From Oscillospiraceae bacterium (lineage in GTDB: Bacteria; Bacillota; Clostridia; Oscillospirales; Ruminococcaceae), in contig JAFOYK010000067.1 of the NCBI GenBank assembly GCA_017424665.1, positions 1-5,070 of the forward strand: a stretch of 5,070 nt of DNA, in the 5' to 3' direction. A model generated the notes under the pieces. It was not told the DNA's origin. It was given only the letters and a program-made list of their open reading frames with translations, and did not search any database. A program made the position numbers and the translations under genes. This document shows positions 1 to 5,070 of this stretch, one piece after another. The stretch's first letter is position 1; each line of letters opens with the position of its first letter.

Positions 1-1742
1 ACTTCAAGAAGTTCATCGTCTTTAAGGAACTCGATGGAAGCTTCAAGGCTCATTCTCTTGAAAGGAACAAGACGGAGAGCATCGTCGGAACCGGAAGCGC
101 GGGTGTTGGTAAGGTGTTTGGTTTTGCAAACGTTAACCGCAATATCCTCTGCTTTCGGAGAAGAACCGACGACCATTCCTTCGTAAACAGGAACACCGGG
201 TCCGATAAAGAGCTGGCCACGTTCCTGAGCATTGAAAAGGCCGTAAGTGATAGATTCGCCGGTTTCGAAGGAAATAAGGCTTCCGGTTGCGCGGCGCTGA
301 ATATCGCCTTTATAAGGTTCATAGCAATCGAAAACAGAGCTCATAATACCTTCACCTTTGGTATCGGTCATGAATTCGTTTCTGTAACCGAAAAGTCCAC
401 GTGCGGGAATTTTGAATTCAAGACGCATACGGCTGCCAAAAGGAGCCATTTTGGTAAGTTCACCTTTTCTGTTGCCCATTGCGGACATAATGTTGCCTAC
501 GCAATCTTCCGGAACGTCGATGGAAAGAAGTTCGATCGGTTCATGAAGTTTTCCGTTGATGGTTTTATAAAGAACCTTAGGGGTGGAAACTGCGAATTCA
601 TAACCTTCGCGGCGCATGGTTTCAATAAGAATGGAAAGATGCATCTCACCGCGTCCGCAAACAGAGAATTTATCGGTGGTGTCGGTATCGGAAACACGAA
701 GAGAAACGTCTTTAAGAAGTTCTCTGTAAAGTCTGTCGCGAAGCTGACGGCTGGTGACAAATTTACCTTCTCTTCCTGCAAAGGGACTGTCGTTTACGCA
801 GAAAGTCATTTCAACGGTAGGTTCGCTGATTTTTACAAAAGGAACAGCTTCAACCGCATCAGGTGCGCAAACGGTATCGCCGATATAAATATCCGGGATA
901 CCGCTGATGCAAACAATATCACCAACGGAAGCGCTTTCGCAAGTTTCTTTGGAAAGGCCTTCAATCTGATAAAGAGTACCGATTCTGCCTTTATAGTCTG
1001 CTTTTTCTTTGTGGTAATCGGTAACAACAACGTCTTTGTTGGGGGTAAGGCATCCGCGTTCAACTCTGCCTATACCGATTCTTCCTACGTAACCGTTATA
1101 GTCGATGGAAGAAACAAGCATCTGAAGAGGACCTTCCTCGTCACCTTCCGGTGCGGGAATATGGTCAAGGATGGTATCAAAGAGCGGTTTAAGGTCTTTT
1201 CCTCTGGTGTAAGGATCAAAAGAAGCGGTACCTTCTCTGCCGGAGCAGAAAAGCATCGGGCTTTCAAGCTGTTCTTCGGAAGCATCAAGATCAAGAAGAA
1301 GTTCAAGGATCTCGTCGCCGATCTCGTCAAGTCTTGCGTCGGGTTTATCAACCTTATTGACAACAACGATTACAGGATGGTTGAGTTCAAGAGCTCTCTG
1401 AAGAACAAATCTGGTCTGAGGCATGGGGCCTTCCGCTGCGTCAACGAGAAGGATAACGCCGTCTACCATTTTAAGAACACGTTCAACTTCGCCGCCGAAG
1501 TCTGCGTGTCCCGGAGTATCGATGATGTTGATTTTAACTCCGTTATAATGAACGGAAGTGTTTTTTGCAAGGATAGTAATGCCTCTTTCACGTTCAAGGT
1601 CACCGGAGTCCATAACGCGGTCTTCAACAACCTGGTTATCACGGAAAGTACCGCTCTGTTTGAGCATTTCGTCAACGATGGTAGTTTTGCCGTGGTCAAC
1701 GTGGGCAATAATTGCAACGTTTCTTAAATCTTCACGAATCAA
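1..1742 (-). CDS. typA: Translational GTPase TypA/BipA (3' end cut by window edge)
   Basis: TypA/BipA is an EF-G-like GTPase that binds the 70S ribosome and acts in ribosome assembly and stress or cold adaptation. I translated the whole frame: 580 codons are open with no stop, and the family is normally about 600-615 residues, so only the last 20-35 are off the left edge. GTPase motifs in order are the P-loop AHVDHGKTT (13-21), the switch I region RERGITI (51-57) with T56, DTPGH (75-79) and NKVD (129-132). The G5 loop reads CSGREG (166-171). Elongation-factor domain III carries [10 protein letters not shown] (363-372). The TypA-specific C-terminal part shows [18 protein letters not shown] (448-465) and NTRASGSDD (546-554), which separates it from EF-G and LepA. 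The start is TTG at 1742-1740, the only codon placed correctly behind the strong SD and leaving the conserved [17 protein letters not shown]-terminus intact. It is cytosolic. Identification is near certain. Confidence 0.97.
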   Translation of the reverse strand, partial: MIREDLRNVAIIAHVDHGKTTIVDEMLKQSGTFRDNQVVEDRVMDSGDLERERGITILAKNTSVHYNGVKINIIDTPGHADFGGEVERVLKMVDGVILLVDAAEGPMPQTRFVLQRALELNHPVIVVVNKVDKPDARLDEIGDEILELLLDLDASEEQLESPMLFCSGREGTASFDPYTRGKDLKPLFDTILDHIPAPEGDEEGPLQMLVSSIDYNGYVGRIGIGRVERGCLTPNKDVVVTDYHKEKADYKGRIGTLYQIEGLSKETCESASVGDIVCISGIPDIYIGDTVCAPDAVEAVPFVKISEPTVEMTFCVNDSPFAGREGKFVTSRQLRDRLYRELLKDVSLRVSDTDTTDKFSVCGRGEMHLSILIETMRREGYEFAVSTPKVLYKTINGKLHEPIELLSIDVPEDCVGNIMSAMGNRKGELTKMAPFGSRMRLEFKIPARGLFGYRNEFMTDTKGEGIMSSVFDCYEPYKGDIQRRATGSLISFETGESITYGLFNAQERGQLFIGPGVPVYEGMVVGSSPKAEDIAVNVCKTKHLTNTRASGSDDALRLVPFKRMSLEASIEFLKDDELLE

Positions 1743-1749
1743 ATTTTTT

Positions 1750-1760
1750 CTTCCTTCCTT
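1750..1760 (-). promoter_or_regulatory. Ribosome binding site fixing the TTG start of typA
   Basis: On the minus strand AAGGAAGGAAG ends 7 bases before TTG (1742-1740). No in-frame ATG lies between it and the conserved P-loop, so this purine-rich SD decides the TTG start. A gene finder limited to ATG starts would mis-start typA downstream of the P-loop. Confidence 0.8.
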
Positions 1761-1791
1761 AATGGGATTATTCCCGGAATAAATAAACATA

Positions 1792-1815
1792 AAAAACGGA
1801 CAGTTCCCCGTTTTT
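1792..1815 (-). terminator. Probable intrinsic terminator downstream of the YdbC/PC4 gene
   Basis: AAAAACGG (1792-1799) and CCGTTTTT (1808-1815) form an 8-bp stem around an 8-base loop. Read on the minus strand, the stem is followed directly by a run of six T, the classical Rho-independent layout. It lies 65 bp past the YdbC stop codon and 50 bp before the typA start. The stem is only three G-C pairs deep, so termination may be partial. I found no convincing sigma-A promoter between it and typA, which would fit some read-through into typA. By symmetry it could also act on the plus strand. Confidence 0.6.
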
Positions 1816-1879
1816 GTTAAAATCGGTGGAAATGCCCGTTATTGGACAAATCTCTTAAAGTCTGTCTTTGGACTTTTTA

Positions 1880-2122
1880 TCAGTCCGGAAGATCTTCGGT
1901 AGGAAGATCAAGGTTTTCAAGAATTCTGCGAAGTTCGCCAAGTTCTTCTGCGGTGAAAGTAAGGCCTTTTGCCATTCTGCTGTGGTCGGGAGCCCATTCA
2001 CGGATGTCAAATTTTGCGGGACGGTCGTTCCAGCTTACAAGGTTAAGTTCTTTGGTCCAGCCACGGGAGTTTTCGGAAATTACACCGCATTCTTCGGTGA
2101 TTTTATAAGTGATTTCAGGCAT
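1880..2122 (-). CDS. ydbC: YdbC/PC4-family single-stranded DNA-binding protein
   Basis: This small protein (80 residues) matches the bacterial YdbC branch of the PC4 transcription-coactivator fold, which forms dimers that bind single-stranded nucleic acid. The family pattern is clear: an N-terminal strand (ITYKITEECGVIS, 4-16), GWTKELNLVSWND (21-33), KFDIREWAPDH (37-47) and a C-terminal helix TAEELGELRRIL (57-68). Aromatic and basic residues W22, K24, W31, K37 and W43 are the likely nucleic-acid contacts by analogy. The length is typical of the family. I chose the ATG at 2122-2120 because GGAGG sits 8 bases upstream of it. An in-frame ATG five codons earlier (2137-2135) overlaps that SD and has no site of its own. 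The gene is monocistronic or weakly linked to typA, is preceded by a good sigma-A-type promoter, and is divergent from cotJ. Its cellular role is not well established for the family. Confidence 0.88.
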   Translation of the reverse strand: MPEITYKITEECGVISENSRGWTKELNLVSWNDRPAKFDIREWAPDHSRMAKGLTFTAEELGELRRILENLDLPTEDLPD

Positions 2123-2130
2123 GTCTTGTT

Positions 2131-2135
2131 CCTCC
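2131..2135 (-). promoter_or_regulatory. Ribosome binding site that selects the second ATG of ydbC
   Basis: GGAGG on the minus strand lies 8 bases before the ATG at 2122-2120. The earlier in-frame ATG (2137-2135) overlaps the first G of this site, so it can hardly use it. Initiation at the inner ATG, giving MPEITYKITEE, is therefore favoured over a five-residue longer form. Confidence 0.8.
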
Positions 2136-2173
2136 ATGAAGTTATAATTAATTTGCGCTTTTATATATTATAT

Positions 2174-2202
2174 ATTATAAATATAATATTAATATTTTGC
2201 AA
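2174..2202 (-). promoter_or_regulatory. Sigma-A-type promoter of the YdbC/PC4 gene
   Basis: On the minus strand the -35 box TTGCAA (2202-2197, four of six consensus bases) is followed by exactly 17 bases and a perfect -10 box TATAAT (2179-2174). Transcription would start near 2167, giving a leader of about 45 bases before the ydbC ATG. The surrounding DNA is almost pure A+T, so other TATA-like strings exist nearby, but only this pair combines correct spacing with both boxes. A phased A-tract array abuts it upstream. Confidence 0.68.
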
Positions 2203-2207
2203 TATAC

Positions 2208-2272
2208 TTTTTCAAAAATTTTTTAATTTTTATTCTGTTTTTCAGTTTTTTATTTCAAAAATATCTTTTTTT
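2208..2272. promoter_or_regulatory. Helically phased A/T tracts, predicted curved DNA upstream of ydbC
   Basis: Seven runs of A or T recur about once per helical turn: T5 at 2208-2212, A5T6 at 2214-2224, T5 at 2227-2231, T5 at 2238-2242, T6 at 2246-2251, A5 at 2257-2261 and T7 at 2266-2272. Centre-to-centre distances are about 9, 10, 11, 8.5, 10.5 and 10 bp. Such phasing is known to bend DNA. The array starts five bases upstream of the ydbC -35 box, where an A-tract UP element would act, and also lies upstream of cotJA. Function is inferred. Confidence 0.5.
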
Positions 2273-2317
2273 ATAATTTGATTCCCCCCGTCTCCGGCAA
2301 AAGCATAGTATGTCATG

Positions 2318-2333
2318 CACGTAAATAAACGTG
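2318..2333. repeat. Short perfect inverted repeat in the cotJA leader/promoter region
   Basis: CACGT-AAATAA-ACGTG is a perfect 5-bp inverted repeat with a 6-base spacer, 27 bases upstream of the cotJA start. The 16-bp symmetric layout is compatible with an operator for a dimeric regulator, or a weak hairpin in the leader. I could not assign it to a known regulator, and a 5-bp arm can occur by chance. No clear sigma-E or sigma-K promoter could be placed upstream of cotJA. Confidence 0.3.
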
Positions 2334-2346
2334 TATTACTGATTTT

Positions 2347-2352
2347 AGGAGA
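2347..2352 (+). promoter_or_regulatory. Ribosome binding site of cotJA
   Basis: AGGAGA lies 8 bases before the ATG at 2361. It supports that start over the internal in-frame ATG at 2379, which has no comparable site. Confidence 0.75.
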
Positions 2353-2360
2353 ACGATAAT

Positions 2361-2543
2361 ATGGAAAACAACGGCAACATGGATTTTTCCTGTGTTTGCG
2401 GCACCGAGGAAGGAATCCTTGCGATGGCAAAAGTTCCTATGCAGCCCTGGTGTCAGGTTTACGACAGCAGCACAGCTTTTTCGCGCGGAACCCTCTTTCC
2501 TGCGCTGGATCTGCCCTATCTTGGCAGAAAGGCAACAGAATGA
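2361..2543 (+). CDS. cotJA: Spore coat-associated protein CotJA
   Basis: First gene of a cotJABC operon. CotJA is a small coat-associated protein made in the mother cell during sporulation and linked to CotJC in the inner coat of Bacillus. The family signature is visible: LAMAKVPMQPW (20-30), a tyrosine before the SSTAFSRGTLFPALDLPY stretch (36-53), with RGT-FP-LD-P as the most conserved core. At 60 residues it is shorter than the roughly 80-residue B. subtilis protein. Its N-terminal arm carries a CxC motif (C11, C13) and there is a further cysteine, C31. The start at 2361 is backed by AGGAGA. Its stop overlaps the cotJB start in an ATGA arrangement, implying translational coupling. No promoter could be assigned; sigma-E control is known for the Bacillus operon and is only inferred here. 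Confidence 0.88.
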   Translation: MENNGNMDFSCVCGTEEGILAMAKVPMQPWCQVYDSSTAFSRGTLFPALDLPYLGRKATE

Positions 2544-2794
2544 ACGAACAGAAAAAACTTCTTTCAAGAATTGCAACATGTGATTTTATTCTTACCGAAA
2601 CCGCACTTTTCCTCGATACTCACCCCGATTGTTCCGAAGCGCTTGATTTTTACAAAAAACATCTCGAAATGAGAAGAAAAGCCGCCGAAGAGTATACCGA
2701 AAAATTCGGAATGCTCCGGCATGAAGACTATATCGGTCAAAACAAATGGCAATGGACAGAAGGTCCCTGGCCTTGGGAATACGAGGAGGTGTGA
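2540..2794 (+). CDS. cotJB: Spore coat protein CotJB
   Basis: Second gene of the cotJ operon, encoding an 84-residue coat protein. Family hallmarks are an N-terminal helix (KKLLSRIATCDFILTETALF, 5-24), the LDTHPD motif (25-30) followed by EALDFY, a charged helix with MRRKAAEEYTEKFG (44-57), and the tryptophan-rich end W70-Q-W72 then GPWPWE (75-80), which is the clearest CotJB signature. The length matches the family. The ATG at 2540 overlaps the cotJA stop by two bases, and the upstream site is only a weak GAAAGG, so translation probably depends on ribosomes finishing cotJA. The same frame stays open upstream to 2396, but that part is out of frame with cotJA and has no family similarity, so the 2540 start is preferred. 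The protein probably assembles in the coat with CotJA and CotJC; its molecular role is unknown. Confidence 0.92.
   Translation: MNEQKKLLSRIATCDFILTETALFLDTHPDCSEALDFYKKHLEMRRKAAEEYTEKFGMLRHEDYIGQNKWQWTEGPWPWEYEEV
2783..2790 (+). promoter_or_regulatory. Strong ribosome binding site of cotJC inside the end of cotJB
   Basis: GAGGAGGT encodes part of the final Glu-Glu-Val of CotJB and also sits 7 bases before the cotJC ATG at 2798. It is much stronger than the cotJB site, so CotJC is probably made in excess over CotJB. Confidence 0.8.
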
Positions 2795-2797
2795 CGT

Positions 2798-3400
2798 ATG
2801 TGGATCTATGAAAAGAAACTTCAGCACCCGGTTAAAATTGCAAAAGCAGACCCTGCAATGGCAAAAATTATAATCACACAGCTTGGCGGCCCCGACGGTG
2901 AACTCGGTGCTTCCATGCGCTATCTTAACCAGCGCTACGCAATGCCTAACGATAAAGTAAAGGCTGCTCTTACTGATATCGGAACCGAAGAACTCGGTCA
3001 TATGGAAATGGTTGCAAGCATTGTTCACCAGCTTACAAGAAATCTTTCCATGAGTGAAATTGAAAAAAGCGGCTTTGCCCCCTATTTTGTCGATCACACG
3101 GTAGGTGTCTACCCTGTTGATGCTAACGGTGTTCCGTGGAACGCCGCAACTATCCAGTCCACCGGAGACCCTATCGCAGATCTTCACGAAGATATGGGTG
3201 CCGAACAGAAAGCAAGAAAAACCTACGATAACATCCTTAACCTTTGCGATGATCCCGACGTCCGCGATGTAATAAAATTCCTTCGTGAACGCGAAATTGT
3301 TCACTATCAACGTTTTGGCGAAAGCCTTGAACGGGTACTTGAAGGCCTTAACAGCAAAAACTATTATGCTTTTAATCCGGCTTTCATCCCTAAAAAATAA
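2798..3400 (+). CDS. cotJC: CotJC, manganese catalase-family spore coat protein
   Basis: CotJC belongs to the dimanganese catalase family (2 H2O2 to 2 H2O + O2), a ferritin-like four-helix fold, here used as a spore coat component. At 200 residues it has the usual CotJC length, shorter than Lactobacillus-type Mn catalases of about 265. All five expected metal ligands can be placed: E35 in GGPDGELGASMRY, E65 and H68 in TEELGHMEM, E136 in EDMGAEQKAR, and H169 in EREIVHYQRFGE, where E166 matches the outer-sphere glutamate. The active site therefore looks intact, so peroxide breakdown at the spore surface is plausible, though activity is inferred. The start at 2798 has a strong SD 7 bases upstream and leaves three bases after the cotJB stop. 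A strong hairpin terminator follows. Sporulation-specific, mother-cell expression is expected from the family. Confidence 0.95.
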   Translation: MWIYEKKLQHPVKIAKADPAMAKIIITQLGGPDGELGASMRYLNQRYAMPNDKVKAALTDIGTEELGHMEMVASIVHQLTRNLSMSEIEKSGFAPYFVDHTVGVYPVDANGVPWNAATIQSTGDPIADLHEDMGAEQKARKTYDNILNLCDDPDVRDVIKFLREREIVHYQRFGESLERVLEGLNSKNYYAFNPAFIPKK

Positions 3401-3412
3401 TATGTCAAACAA

Positions 3413-3448
3413 AAACAGCCGTAAAGTTTTTAAGCTTTACGGCTGTTT
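3413..3448. terminator. Bidirectional intrinsic terminator between cotJC and the permease genes
   Basis: AAACAGCCGTAAAG (3413-3426) pairs perfectly with CTTTACGGCTGTTT (3435-3448), a 14-bp stem with an 8-base loop. On the plus strand it is followed by TTTCTATGTTTTTG, and on the minus strand by a T-rich run starting TTTTTGTTTG. It lies 12 bp past the cotJC stop and 20 bp past the permease stop, exactly between convergent genes, so it serves both. Confidence 0.92.
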
Positions 3449-3468
3449 CTATGTTTTTGATAAATAAA

Positions 3469-4410
3469 TTATCTCTGTCCTTTATCGTAAGGAATACCTT
3501 CTGCTTTAGGAGCTCTGGATTTTTTGGAAGTAAATGCAAGAACAATAAGGCAAATGATATAAGGAAGCATGTTGTAGATGGAACCCGGAATTTCAAGAGA
3601 AACAAGCAGCGGGAATCCGAAATAAACGTTGGAAAGTGCGCGGAAGAAACCGAAAATAAGTGCTGCCATAGCGATTCTGGAAGGTTTCCACTGACCAAAA
3701 ATCATAACTGCAAGAGCAAGGAAACCGAAACCTGCTACACCGTTTTCAAATTTCCATTCGGAAACACCGGAAAGAATATAGCAGATACCGCCAAGACCGC
3801 CGTACATACCGGAAATAAGGACACCGGCCCAACGCATTTTATAAACGTTGATACCAACACTGTCTGCTGCCTGAGGATGTTCACCGCAAGCCATAAGACG
3901 GAGACCGAATTTGGTTTTATAGAGAACAACGTAAGCAGCTACAACACCGATAACAGCAATCGCCATAAACCAGCTGAATTCAAAACTTCCGATGTTAACA
4001 ATAAATGCTTTTTTCTCGTCAACATACTGAATGGTGGAAGAAACGTCGTTGGGGTTGGTTGCGGTGTTGATTGCTTTAACGATAACGGTTGCTGCAGCGG
4101 TACCGAGCATATTCATTGCAGTACCGACGATGGTCTGGTTTGCTTTAAAGTTAATGCATGCAACACCAAGAAGTGAAGAATATACAACACCGACAATCAT
4201 TGCAGCAATAACAACGCAAATTATCATTCCGAATGCGCCGAAACTGTCGGGAGCATATCTCATCATAAGAGCACCACCAAGAGCACCCATTACCATGATA
4301 CCTTCAAGACCGAGGTTGATAACACCGGAATGTTCAGCAAAGCATCCGCCAAGCGCAACAAGAATAAGAACAGAGGCAAAAATAAGTGTATACTGAAGAA
4401 GCAATAACAT
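3469..4410 (-). CDS. ABC transporter permease, nucleoside (Bmp/NupQ-YufQ) type
   Basis: Membrane subunit of a branched-chain-amino-acid/sugar-type permease family (BPD_transp_2), in the branch paired with Bmp lipoproteins for nucleoside import. The length of 313 residues is normal for the smaller, NupQ-like subunit. Diagnostic stretches are GVINLGLEGIMVMGALGG (29-46), the ANQTIVGTAMNML segment (90-102), and the cytoplasmic ATPase-coupling loop KTKFGLRLMACGEHPQAAD (165-183) followed by VGINVYKMR. About eight hydrophobic segments can be seen, for example 5-20, 36-50, 58-84, 146-163, 194-214, 226-240, 247-262 and 279-294. The tail is lysine-rich and cytoplasmic. The start overlaps the upstream permease stop by one base (TAATG) behind AAGGAGG. 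B. subtilis NupPQ share this gene order and take up guanosine and other nucleosides; the substrate here is inferred from family only. Confidence 0.9.
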   Translation of the reverse strand: MLLLLQYTLIFASVLILVALGGCFAEHSGVINLGLEGIMVMGALGGALMMRYAPDSFGAFGMIICVVIAAMIVGVVYSSLLGVACINFKANQTIVGTAMNMLGTAAATVIVKAINTATNPNDVSSTIQYVDEKKAFIVNIGSFEFSWFMAIAVIGVVAAYVVLYKTKFGLRLMACGEHPQAADSVGINVYKMRWAGVLISGMYGGLGGICYILSGVSEWKFENGVAGFGFLALAVMIFGQWKPSRIAMAALIFGFFRALSNVYFGFPLLVSLEIPGSIYNMLPYIICLIVLAFTSKKSRAPKAEGIPYDKGQR

Positions 4411-5060
4411 TATTTATCGCCTCCTTCCTGGGTATTTGCTTTTGCTTTAAGAGCCTGTTTTTCTTCGTTTTTGTCAATAAGATAGTTCATTGCATATTTG
4501 ATGAAGAAAACGAATCCGCAAAGATAAATGATGATAGCGGAAATAAGATCGGAAATCTGAGAGCAGTACATGGTTTTATCAACAAATGCGCCGCCGTTGG
4601 TGATATGCTGGATGAAATAAGAGGAGAAAATGGTTCCGATGGGGTTAAGACCGCCAAGGAATGCTGCTGCAATTCCATTGAAGCCCATTGCGGGAACTGC
4701 GGAAGAAGTGCAGGACCACTGTTCAAAGTCGGTAAGATAAAGGAAAGAAGCGCCGAGAGCAGCAATCGCACCGGAAATCATAAGGGTTACGATGATGTTT
4801 CTCTTTTCTGCCATACCGCAATATTTTGCTGCATTTTTGTTGAAACCGGTTGCTTTAAGTTCAAAACCGAATTTGGTTTTTTCAAGAACAACAAGAACAA
4901 GAACAGCGGTAAGGATGGAAAGCGGAAGAGCAATGGTAACTTTTTCGTTTCCTGCAAAAAGTTTTTCAAGTCCCAAAGTAGGAAGAATTGCCTGAGGAGC
5001 GTCAGATGCAATGTGGAAAGTATAGGGGCTGGTGGTTTCTTTTACGTTGGTAAGGATCAT
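4410..5060 (-). CDS. ABC transporter permease, nucleoside (Bmp/NupP-YufP) type, N-terminus missing
   Basis: C-terminal part (216 residues visible) of the larger permease subunit of the same importer. Members of this branch are usually about 350 residues or more, so roughly the first third is missing. Recognisable parts are the coupling loop KTKFGFELKATGFNKNAAKY (61-80) with GMAEKRN after it, and the family motif GFNGIAAAFLGGLNPIGTIF (126-145). Hydrophobic segments lie near 41-59, 88-109, 125-151 and 170-192. An acidic/lysine-rich cytoplasmic tail ends the protein. The first visible Met (5060-5058) is almost certainly internal: it has no SD, the residues before the first visible helix look like an extracellular loop, and the bases before it match sequencing adapter. 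The gene overlaps the downstream NupQ-like permease by one base. The ATPase and lipoprotein genes would be expected further upstream, beyond the right edge. Confidence 0.88.
   Translation of the reverse strand: MILTNVKETTSPYTFHIASDAPQAILPTLGLEKLFAGNEKVTIALPLSILTAVLVLVVLEKTKFGFELKATGFNKNAAKYCGMAEKRNIIVTLMISGAIAALGASFLYLTDFEQWSCTSSAVPAMGFNGIAAAFLGGLNPIGTIFSSYFIQHITNGGAFVDKTMYCSQISDLISAIIIYLCGFVFFIKYAMNYLIDKNEEKQALKAKANTQEGGDK
4420..4428 (-). promoter_or_regulatory. Ribosome binding site of the NupQ-like permease within the upstream gene
   Basis: On the minus strand GGAAGGAGG, encoding the Glu-Gly-Gly near the end of the upstream permease, ends 9 bases before the ATG at 4410-4408. Together with the TAATG overlap it indicates coupled, near-equal translation of the two membrane subunits. 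Confidence 0.75.
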
Positions 5061-5070
5061 AGATCGGAAG
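5061..5070. other. Probable Illumina adapter remnant at the right end
   Basis: The last ten bases, AGATCGGAAG, equal the first ten of the Illumina TruSeq adapter, whose complement CTTCCGATCT is the adapter end that joins directly to an insert. A ten-base exact match in exactly the terminal position is very unlikely by chance. It suggests the contig ends here and these bases are not genomic, which also explains the abrupt truncation of the permease gene. Confidence 0.85.

Noticed and set aside
114..1727. 537-residue plus-strand open frame opposite typA
   Set aside because: It lies in exact codon register with typA on the other strand, lacks a ribosome binding site, has no recognisable domain and is rich in Phe, Asn and Lys as expected for a mirror frame. 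It exists because typA avoids TTA, CTA and TCA codons.
1764..1780. Small palindromes near GGGATTATTCCC and ATTCCCGGAAT upstream of typA
   Set aside because: Arms are only four to five bases and overlap each other; no stable hairpin or known operator can be supported.
2281..2311. Candidate sporulation promoter with CATAGTAT (2304-2311) as -10
   Set aside because: The -10 resembles the sigma-E box in only six of eight bases, and the correctly spaced -35 position is a C-rich run (TTCCCCCC), unlike any sigma-E -35.
2396..2539. Upstream extension of the cotJB frame (48 codons, MRHRG...)
   Set aside because: It lies entirely within cotJA in another frame and has no family similarity, while the ATG at 2540 overlapping the cotJA stop gives the normal CotJB length.
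2564..3412. 282-residue minus-strand open frame opposite cotJB and cotJC
   Set aside because: Same-register antisense shadow of cotJC, whose Mn catalase ligands prove the plus strand is coding. The composition is Phe- and Cys-rich and no SD is present.
3451..4176. 241-residue plus-strand open frame opposite the NupQ-like permease
   Set aside because: Same-register antisense shadow of the permease; it begins inside the terminator's T-rich tail and shows no known domain.
1..5070. CRISPR arrays, tRNA or rRNA genes, insertion sequences, toxin-antitoxin or phage genes
   Set aside because: No regularly spaced repeats, tRNA cloverleaf, transposase motifs or terminal inverted repeats were seen; the coding content is fully explained by the six genes listed.

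Overview
The window looks like a piece of chromosome from an endospore-forming Firmicute, most likely a member of the Clostridia. The evidence is a complete cotJA-cotJB-cotJC spore-coat operon, Firmicute-style strong Shine-Dalgarno sites (GGAGG, AAGGAGG), AT-rich intergenic DNA, a YdbC/PC4-type ssDNA-binding protein and a Bmp/Nup-type nucleoside ABC transporter. I cannot name the species. The last ten bases are an exact match to the Illumina adapter end (AGATCGGAAG), so the right edge is probably the end of an assembled contig and not native DNA.

Layout from left to right. Positions 1-1742 (minus strand) hold typA/bipA, a ribosome-binding translational GTPase. It starts at a TTG codon and loses only its last few residues off the left edge. 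A 137-bp gap with a hairpin terminator separates it from a small PC4/YdbC gene (1880-2122, minus). That gene has a good sigma-A-type promoter at 2174-2202, backed by a striking run of helically phased A/T tracts (2208-2272). The 238-bp AT-rich gap (2123-2360) is a divergent regulatory region. On its other side, cotJA, cotJB and cotJC (2361-3400, plus) run as a tightly coupled operon ending in a manganese-catalase-family coat protein with all five expected metal ligands. A strong bidirectional hairpin terminator (3413-3448) sits between cotJC and two convergent minus-strand permease genes (3469-4410 and 4410 to the right edge). These overlap by one base and encode the two membrane subunits of a nucleoside-type ABC importer. 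Its ATPase and lipoprotein genes would be expected beyond the right edge.

The genes form three independent units: housekeeping/stress translation (typA, with ydbC upstream), mother-cell spore coat (cotJ) and nucleoside uptake (permeases). All protein-coding content falls in known families, and I found no new multi-gene system. The observations most worth a second look are the adapter remnant, the phased A-tracts upstream of ydbC, the short cysteine-bearing CotJA, the non-standard G5 loop of TypA, and the codon bias that produces long antisense open frames.
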